Positions 1-5,498 of a DNA stretch of 5,498 nt are shown one piece after another. The translations under genes were made by a program, and so were the position numbers. The stretch comes from Myxococcales bacterium (GTDB lineage: Bacteria; Myxococcota; Myxococcia; Myxococcales; Anaeromyxobacteraceae), in the NCBI GenBank assembly GCA_021848865.1, contig JAJZTO010000206.1, forward strand, positions 1-5,498. The letters run 5' to 3'. Each line of letters starts with the position of its first letter. The stretch's first letter is position 1. Under the pieces are notes generated by a model. It was not told the DNA's origin and ran no database searches. It worked only from the letters and a program-made list of their open reading frames with translations.

Positions 1-1321
1 CCGGGTCCTCTTCCACGACTTCACCCACCTGCCGGTGGTCCGCTCGCTCGTGCCGCTGCAGGCCTTCTTCCTGCTGCTGGTGCTGCTCGGCCTCCCGCTG
101 GCGCTGGGGCTCGGCCCCTGGGCCTTCCTGGCCGGCGCGACGCTGCTCGCCTGGTTCCACCTGCCCTGGCGCGAGCGGCTGCTGGCCACCGTGGCGCTGG
201 CGGTGCTGGCCGTGCTCCCGCTCGCCACCGGCGCCGCCGCCCGGGCCACCGCCTGGACCGGCTCGCTGGCCGAGGAGGTCTACGAGCTGGAGCACGGCGC
301 CGACGGCGGCGAGCGCGCGGCCCGCCTGGAGGCGCGCGCCGACCTCCCGGCGCCGGCGCTGGCCGCCATCGGCCGCTTCCACAAGCGCCGCGGCGACCTG
401 GCCGCGGCCTCGCGCTGGTACGACCGCGCCGGCGAGGCGGGCGCGCCCGCCGCCGAGCTGCTGGTGAACGTCGGGAACGTCGCCTTCCTCCAGGGCGACG
501 TGGAGCACGCCAAGGCCGCCTGGCTGGACGCCGCCGACCGGGCCACCGACCCCGTCACCCTGGCCGCCGCCTCCTACAACCTCTCCAAGCTCTACCTGCG
601 CCAGTCGCAGCTGGAGCAGTCGCAGCAGGCCCGCCGCCGGGCCGAGCACCTGGCCCCGGGCTTCATCGCCCGCCACGGCTCGGACGACGACTTCCGCGCC
701 AACCGCTGGATCGTCGACGTGCCGGTGGGCGAGGCCGCCATCGAGCGCCTGGTCGCGGGGGATCCGACGCCGGCGCTGGCCCGCGAGGCGGTGCGGGCCC
801 GCCTGGCGGGGCGCGTGCCGCCGCGCCTCTGGCCCTGGGCTCCGCTCGGCTTCCTGCTGCTGCTCTGGGCCGCCGCGCTGCTGGGGCGCCGGGCGCGCCG
901 GACCGTGGCCTGCGACCGCTGCGGCCGGCCGGCCTGCCCGCGCTGCGAGGCGCAGGCCGGGCCGCTCTGCGGCCAGTGCGTCCACGTCTTCCAGCGCAAG
1001 GGGCAGGTCGAGCCGCGCGACCGCGAGCGCAAGGAGGCGCAGGTGCGGCGCCACGAGGCGGCGGCGCGCTGGACCGAGCGCGTCCTGGCCCTGCTCTCGG
1101 GCGGCGGGGGCCACGTCTGGCGCGGCCAGGCGGTGCGGGGCGCCCTGGTGCTCCTCGGGCTCGCCTTCCTGGGCTTCGTGCTGCTCTTCTGGCGCGGCCT
1201 GGTCCCGCCGCCCCACCCCTCGCCCTTCCTCCTGGCGGGCAAGCTGGCGGTGGCGCTGCCGCTGGGCCTCGCCCTCTACGGCCTGGCGGTCCGGGACGCC
1301 TGGCGCCGGCCGCGGGACTGA
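1..1321 (+). CDS. Membrane protein with TPR segment and six-Cys zinc-ribbon-like cluster (5' partial)
   Basis: The reading frame is already open at base 2. The first in-frame GTG (base 35) has no purine-rich ribosome site before it, so the true start probably lies outside the window. Numbering from that GTG (428 residues), I see three hydrophobic segments within about 7-66, then three TPR-like helical pairs at about 108-210, then a membrane segment at about 265-284. Next comes a cysteine cluster, C293, C296, C301, C304, C312 and C315 (CX2CX4CX2CX7CX2C), a charged Arg/Lys/Glu stretch, and two hydrophobic helices at about 369-387 and 398-419. A Gly-rich GGGGH (356-360) precedes the first of these, like the glycine turn before TM2-type helical pairs. 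Positive charges (WRER between segments 2 and 3; GRRARR after segment 4) suggest the TPR part is periplasmic and the Cys cluster cytoplasmic. Metal binding is inferred. The specific function is unknown; TPRs usually serve protein contacts. The stop lies two bases before the next gene, so the two are very likely co-transcribed. Confidence 0.85.
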   Translation, partial: RVLFHDFTHLPVVRSLVPLQAFFLLLVLLGLPLALGLGPWAFLAGATLLAWFHLPWRERLLATVALAVLAVLPLATGAAARATAWTGSLAEEVYELEHGADGGERAARLEARADLPAPALAAIGRFHKRRGDLAAASRWYDRAGEAGAPAAELLVNVGNVAFLQGDVEHAKAAWLDAADRATDPVTLAAASYNLSKLYLRQSQLEQSQQARRRAEHLAPGFIARHGSDDDFRANRWIVDVPVGEAAIERLVAGDPTPALAREAVRARLAGRVPPRLWPWAPLGFLLLLWAAALLGRRARRTVACDRCGRPACPRCEAQAGPLCGQCVHVFQRKGQVEPRDRERKEAQVRRHEAAARWTERVLALLSGGGGHVWRGQAVRGALVLLGLAFLGFVLLFWRGLVPPPHPSPFLLAGKLAVALPLGLALYGLAVRDAWRRPRD

Positions 1322-1323
1322 CC

Positions 1324-2496
1324 ATGGCGCTCCAGGGCACCCTCAAGGACTTCGGGATCGCCGAGATCCTCCAGCTCATCGGCCAGCAGTCGAAGAGCGG
1401 GGTGCTGCACCTCCGGTCGCGCGACGAGGAGGTCCACATCACCATCGCCGACGGGTACGTGGTGAAGGCCGAGCACGCCGGGCGCAAGGCGAAGGAGCGG
1501 CTCGGCACCCGGCTGGTGCGCGCCGGCCTGCTGCGGGACGAGGATCTCTCCCGGGTCCTCGACCTCCAGACCCGCACGCTGCGGCGGCTGGGCGACATCC
1601 TGGTGGAGCAGCAGCTGGTCTCCACCGAGGACCTGCGCCAGATGTCCACGCTGCAGACCACCGAGACGGTCTACCGGCTCTTCGCCTGGAAGTCGGGCAC
1701 CTACTTCTTCGAGCCCGGGGCCGTCGAGTACGACCGGGAGACGGTGTCGCCGCTCCGCGCCGAGAACCTCCTCATGGAGGGCTTCCGGCAGGTGGACGAG
1801 TGGCCCATGATCCGCCGCCGCATCCCGTCGCCGCTCATGACCTTCGAGCGGCTCAAGCCGCTCGAGGGGGAGCGGGAGCGGACCCGTTCGGTCACGGTCT
1901 CGCTCGGCCCCACCGAGGAGGAGATCACCTTCGGCGGGCCGCGGGAGCGGTCGGGCGAGCGGTCGGGCCTGGGGGCCAGCGAGCGCACCGTCTACGACCT
2001 GGCGGAGCCCGGCCGGACCGTCGAGCGCGTCGTCGACCTCTCGCGCCTGGGCGAGTTCGAGACCTGCAAGGCGCTGCTCGCGCTGCTGAACCTGGGCTAC
2101 CTCGGGTCGGTGGAGCCGGTCCGCCGCTCGGCGGCCCAGGCGATGGCGAGGAGCTGGCGCGATCGGCTGCGGCGGGGCGCCGCGGGCCTGGCCGCGACGG
2201 CCGCCATCGCCGCGCTGCTGGCGGCCATCGCCGCGGCCATCAGCGCCCGGGGGCTCACGGCCGCGCCGGGGCTGCGCGACGACACCGTGCAGCGCTTCCT
2301 CTCCCGGTACCAGGTCGGGCGGCTCCGCGGGGCGCTGGAGGTCTACCGGCTGGAGAAGGGGGACTACCCGGCCCACCTCGCCGACCTGGTGGAGGCGGGG
2401 CTCGCCGAGGGGCGCGACCTGCGCTATCCGTGGGCCGAACCCTGGCACTACCGGCGGAACGGGCCGGGCTACGTGCTCCTCCCGCCGGTGGAGTAG
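1324..2496 (+). CDS. DUF4388 (PATAN) domain protein with membrane anchor and pseudopilin-like C-terminus
   Basis: This 390-residue protein starts at ATG 1324. The start is fixed by the typical DUF4388 opening MALQGTLKDFGIAEILQLI and by its position two bases after the upstream TGA; no clear Shine-Dalgarno is visible, so coupling is likely. Residues 1 to about 55 are the DUF4388 N-terminus. Next come two consecutive segments of the type LGxxLVxxGLLxxxDL and LGDILVEQQLVSTEDL, which recall the N-terminal domain of GspE/PilB-type ATPases. Then follow TVYRLFAWKSGTYFFEPG and a winged-helix-like part ending LGEFETCKALLALLNLGYL, all usual in this family. A charged linker contains a tandem ERSGERSG (208-215). 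An Ala/Ile/Leu-rich membrane helix spans about 285-307. The last 70 residues (about 321-390) contain ALEVYRLEKGDYPAHLADL and PWAEPWHYR, resembling the soluble domain of GspG pseudopilins, but without a prepilin peptidase site. DUF4388 proteins are common in deltaproteobacteria/Myxococcota and are thought to act in signalling. The function here is unknown. Confidence 0.92.
   Translation: MALQGTLKDFGIAEILQLIGQQSKSGVLHLRSRDEEVHITIADGYVVKAEHAGRKAKERLGTRLVRAGLLRDEDLSRVLDLQTRTLRRLGDILVEQQLVSTEDLRQMSTLQTTETVYRLFAWKSGTYFFEPGAVEYDRETVSPLRAENLLMEGFRQVDEWPMIRRRIPSPLMTFERLKPLEGERERTRSVTVSLGPTEEEITFGGPRERSGERSGLGASERTVYDLAEPGRTVERVVDLSRLGEFETCKALLALLNLGYLGSVEPVRRSAAQAMARSWRDRLRRGAAGLAATAAIAALLAAIAAAISARGLTAAPGLRDDTVQRFLSRYQVGRLRGALEVYRLEKGDYPAHLADLVEAGLAEGRDLRYPWAEPWHYRRNGPGYVLLPPVE
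1945..1968 (+). repeat. 12-bp perfect tandem duplication, in frame, encoding ERSG-ERSG
   Basis: The unit GAGCGGTCGGGC occurs twice back to back (1945-1956 and 1957-1968) inside the DUF4388 gene. It is in frame, so copy number could change without a frameshift. It lies in the charged, probably disordered linker, so length variation there should be tolerated. Confidence 0.85.
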
Positions 2497-2530
2497 GGGC
2501 GTGCCCGCGGCGGGGCGAGGGGTTATGGAT

Positions 2531-2550
2531 GGGCGGGGCGCCACCCGCTC
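2531..2550 (+). other. Possible RNA hairpin just upstream of the phoH ribosome site
   Basis: GGGCGGG (2531-2537) can pair with CCCGCTC (2544-2550), with one G-U pair, around a six-base loop. It ends three bases before the phoH Shine-Dalgarno. No T-run follows, so it is not a typical intrinsic terminator; it could affect phoH translation or mRNA stability. Chance pairing is frequent at this GC content. The rest of the 69-base gap between the DUF4388 gene and phoH holds no other feature I can support. Confidence 0.3.
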
Positions 2551-2553
2551 CCC

Positions 2554-2561
2554 GGAGGAGG
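2554..2561 (+). promoter_or_regulatory. Strong Shine-Dalgarno deciding the TTG start of phoH
   Basis: GGAGGAGG lies immediately upstream of TTG 2566, with GGAGG seven bases and the last G four bases before the start. No ATG or GTG in this frame lies between the upstream TAG (2494) and the TTG. The two nearby ATGs (2525 and 2529) are in other frames. The site therefore supports the TTG as the true start. Confidence 0.85.
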
Positions 2562-2565
2562 ACGA

Positions 2566-3573
<1,008 letters not shown>

Positions 3574-3578
3574 GGGAC

Positions 3579-3596
3579 GGCGGCCGATTCGCCGCC
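3579..3596 (+). other. Short GC hairpin after the phoH stop
   Basis: GGCGGC (3579-3584) pairs perfectly with GCCGCC (3591-3596) around the loop CGATTC, starting five bases after the phoH stop codon. It is followed by a C-run, not a T-run. It may be a 3'-end stabilising or processing structure, or chance at this GC content. Confidence 0.3.
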
Positions 3597-3611
3597 CCCC
3601 CGCACGGCGGA

Positions 3612-3634
3612 GGCGGGCGGTCCCGCTGCCCGCC
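3612..3634 (+). terminator. Candidate hairpin terminator or attenuator between phoH and the 7TM-HD gene
   Basis: GGCGGGCGG (3612-3620) pairs with CTGCCCGCC (3626-3634) over nine base pairs, one of them G-U, around the loop TCCCG. A pyrimidine-rich stretch (CTCCCGTTGCCTTTCCC, 3635-3651) follows, but with few consecutive Ts. It could be a weak or partial terminator lowering expression of the downstream gene, or an RNA-processing site. The conserved phoH-pgpH order argues for at least some read-through. With the 3579 hairpin it accounts for most of this 96-base gap. Confidence 0.35.
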
Positions 3635-3658
3635 CTCCCGTTGCCTTTCCCGCCTCCC

Positions 3659-3663
3659 GGTGA
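3659..3663 (+). promoter_or_regulatory. Weak ribosome binding site for the 7TM-HD gene
   Basis: GGTGA ends six bases before TTG 3670. It is the best, though poor, Shine-Dalgarno match in front of this gene. Its TGA is also an in-frame stop, which sets the upstream limit of the coding region. Confidence 0.4.
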
Positions 3664-3669
3664 CAGGCT

Positions 3670-5498
3670 TTGCGCGCCTTGGCTCCCGCCGACCCCTCCC
3701 GCTCGCCGCCCGGGCTCCTCGCCCGGCTCGCCTCCCGCCACGCCTGGCGCCGGCTGGCCGGCTGGCTCCTCGGGGCGGCCCTCACCGCGCTGGCGGCGGT
3801 GGGCGGGGCCTGGCTGCTGGTCCCCCGGAGCCTGGCGCCGCGCTTCCCCGGGGACGAGGCCCTGGGGACGACGGCGCCGGCCACCATCCGCGCCGCGCGG
3901 GACTACGACGTCCCCGACGCCGAGGCCACCGCCCGGCTCCGCGAGGAGGCGGCCGCCGCCCAGCCGCCGGTCTACGACTACGACGAGGGGGCGGCCGAGG
4001 AGGCCCTGGAGCGGGTCCGCGCCGCCTTCGAGGCCTCGCGCCAGGCGGCGGAGGACGCGCGGCGCGAGCGCCGCCGCGGCCCGGCGGTGCAGGCGGCCGC
4101 CCGGACGACCCTGGGCGCACGGCTGGGGATCCCGCTGCGCGACGAGGAGCTGGCGGCCCTGACCGAGCACCGGGTCGGCGACGGGCCGGAGCAGCGGCTG
4201 GCGGCGCTCCTGGGCCACGCCCTCACCGGGATGGTGGTGGAGGACCGGGAGCGGCTCCTCGCCGACGCCGAGCGCGGGATCGTGGTCCGGACGCTGCGCG
4301 ACGGCATCCCGCGGGGCGAGCGGCTGGTGCCCGACCTGGCGCTGGTCCGGGACCTGCGCGGCGTCCGCGACGAGCTTCGCCGCGAGGAGGCCACCCTGCC
4401 GGCCGCCTGGCCCGCCTCGGTGCGCCAGGCGGTGGTGCGCGTCGCCGTGCTGCTGCAGCGCCCCACCCTGGCCTTCGACCTGGCCGAGACCTCGCGCCGG
4501 CAGCGGGAGGCGGCGCAGCGGGTCCGGCCGGTCGTCCTCCAGGTCCGCCGCGGCGAGCGCATCGTCGGCGCCGGCGACCGCATCGAGCGGCGCCACCTGG
4601 TCCTGTTCCGCGGCATCCAGGCGCAGGCCCGGGCGCCGGACGCGGGCACCGTCCGCCTGGGGGCGGCCGCGCTGGTGGCGCTGCTGGTGCTGCTGGCGTG
4701 GCCGCGGGGCGGGGCGCGCCCCACCCGGCGCCAGGCGGCGCTGCTCGCGGTGCTGTTCCTGGGCACGGTGGCGCTGGCGGCCGGCGCCGCGGCCTCCGGC
4801 GACCTCCTCCACGACCGCTTCCCGCTGCTGACGCCCGAGGCCTTCTCGCTGCTGGCCCCGGTGGCCGCGGGCGTGCTGGCGGTGCGGGCGCTGCTCCCGG
4901 CCGAGCTGGCGCTGCGCTTCGCCGTCGCCTCGGGGCTGGCGGCCGGGCTGTCGGGCGGTCCCTCCTTCCTCTTCGGCCTGCAGGCGCTGGTGACCGCGGT
5001 GGCGGCGGTGGGGCTCGGCCCCCGGGTCCGCAGCCGGCTCGGCCTGCTGGAGGCGGGCGCGGCGCTGGGGCTCCTCGGGGTGGTGCTGGTCCTCGCGGCG
5101 CAGCTCTTCGCCGGGCGGCCGCTGGCCGAGGCGGTGGCGCCGGCCGTGCTGGCCCTGGCGGGCGGCGCGCTGCTGGTCCCGGCGGCGGCGGCCCTGCTCC
5201 TGCCGCTCTCGGAGCGCGCCCTGGGCGCCGTCACCGAGGCGCGCCTCCGGGAGCTCGCCAACCTGAACCACCCGGCGCTGAAGGACCTCATCGTCCAGTC
5301 GCCGGGCACCTACCACCACTCGGTGGTCATGGGGGCGATGGTGGAGGCGGCGGCGCGCGAGGTGGGCGCCAACCCGCTGCTGGCGCGGGTCTGCGCCTAC
5401 TACCACGACGTCGGCAAGACCCGGAACCCGCTCTACTTCGCCGAGAACCAGCACGGCGAGAACCGGCACGACGACCTGGCGCCCTCCATGAGCAGATC
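3670..5498 (+). CDS. pgpH: 7TM-HD family membrane phosphodiesterase, PgpH/YqfF-like (3' partial)
   Basis: The frame is open from the TGA at 3661 to the window end, giving 609 visible codons; the 3' end is missing. No ATG or GTG occurs before the first membrane helix, so TTG 3670 (weak GGTGA upstream) or TTG 3679 is the start. From 3670 I see one membrane helix at about 31-51, then an extracytoplasmic domain at about 52-320 matching the 7TMR-HDED region. Seven hydrophobic helices follow between about 330 and 513, then the cytoplasmic HD domain. The HD domain shows PGTYHHSVVMGAMVEAAA (from 545; H549/H550) and YYHDVGKTRNPLYFAENQ with H579-D580 as metal ligands. It breaks off after LAPSMSR, before the distal His and Asp ligands. 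Known members (Listeria PgpH, Bacillus YqfF) hydrolyse the second messenger c-di-AMP; that substrate is inferred here. The position after phoH matches the conserved order, and ybeY may follow outside the window. Confidence 0.92.
   Translation, partial: MRALAPADPSRSPPGLLARLASRHAWRRLAGWLLGAALTALAAVGGAWLLVPRSLAPRFPGDEALGTTAPATIRAARDYDVPDAEATARLREEAAAAQPPVYDYDEGAAEEALERVRAAFEASRQAAEDARRERRRGPAVQAAARTTLGARLGIPLRDEELAALTEHRVGDGPEQRLAALLGHALTGMVVEDRERLLADAERGIVVRTLRDGIPRGERLVPDLALVRDLRGVRDELRREEATLPAAWPASVRQAVVRVAVLLQRPTLAFDLAETSRRQREAAQRVRPVVLQVRRGERIVGAGDRIERRHLVLFRGIQAQARAPDAGTVRLGAAALVALLVLLAWPRGGARPTRRQAALLAVLFLGTVALAAGAAASGDLLHDRFPLLTPEAFSLLAPVAAGVLAVRALLPAELALRFAVASGLAAGLSGGPSFLFGLQALVTAVAAVGLGPRVRSRLGLLEAGAALGLLGVVLVLAAQLFAGRPLAEAVAPAVLALAGGALLVPAAAALLLPLSERALGAVTEARLRELANLNHPALKDLIVQSPGTYHHSVVMGAMVEAAAREVGANPLLARVCAYYHDVGKTRNPLYFAENQHGENRHDDLAPSMSR

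Noticed and set aside
35..37. GTG 35 as the start of the first gene
   Set aside because: The frame continues open to the left edge (reading RVLFHDFTHLPV) and no Shine-Dalgarno precedes the GTG. The gene is better treated as 5' partial, although a start here cannot be excluded.
976..1323. Upstream extension of the DUF4388 reading frame to 976
   Set aside because: This part overlaps the conserved C-terminal half of the TPR/Cys protein in another frame and reads as Arg/Pro/Gly-rich noise. The DUF4388 family start motif begins exactly at ATG 1324.
2521..2531. GGTTATGGATG before phoH as a -10 promoter element or alternative start
   Set aside because: It is the only AT-leaning patch in the gap, but no convincing -35 partner is visible, and both ATGs are out of frame with phoH.
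3641..4162. Open frame on the + strand overlapping the start of the 7TM-HD gene
   Set aside because: It is Pro/Arg/Ser-rich with no domain, while the other frame gives a continuous, recognisable 7TM-HD protein over the same bases.
3978..5309. Long - strand open frame opposite the 7TM-HD gene
   Set aside because: Ala/Ser/Arg-rich low-complexity translation with no motif; a composition shadow of the real gene.

Overview
The window is very GC-rich, with nearly every third codon position G or C, and all four genes lie on the + strand. The gene content and protein style suggest a member of the Myxococcota, most like Anaeromyxobacter. This is an inference from composition, from the DUF4388 protein and from recognised protein families; no database search was possible.

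Layout. Bases 1-1321 hold the 3' part of a gene for a multi-pass membrane protein. It has a TPR segment, a six-cysteine zinc-ribbon-like cluster and a C-terminal hydrophobic pair. Two bases after its stop, 1324-2496 encodes a DUF4388 (PATAN) protein with a membrane anchor and a C-terminal tail that looks like a type II secretion pseudopilin. After a 69-base gap with a strong Shine-Dalgarno, 2566-3573 encodes PhoH, a P-loop ATPase, starting at TTG. A 96-base gap with two GC-rich hairpins follows. From about 3670 to the right edge runs an HD-domain membrane phosphodiesterase of the 7TM-HD (PgpH/YqfF) family, also probably starting at TTG and cut off by the window end inside its HD domain.

How the genes fit together. 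phoH followed by a 7TM-HD gene is a widely conserved order, often continuing into ybeY (endoribonuclease/16S rRNA maturation). The right half therefore looks like a housekeeping RNA/ribosome and nucleotide-second-messenger (c-di-AMP) operon. The left pair is less well understood. It is tightly spaced and probably translationally coupled, and both products are membrane-anchored. It may be a lineage-specific envelope or regulatory module placed upstream of phoH; a functional link to phoH is not shown by the sequence.

There are no RNA genes, insertion sequences, CRISPR arrays or phage genes, and no gene-free stretch over 100 bases. I do not see an exotic new system here. The points most worth a second look are the DUF4388/pseudopilin-like fusion and the TPR/Cys-cluster membrane protein.
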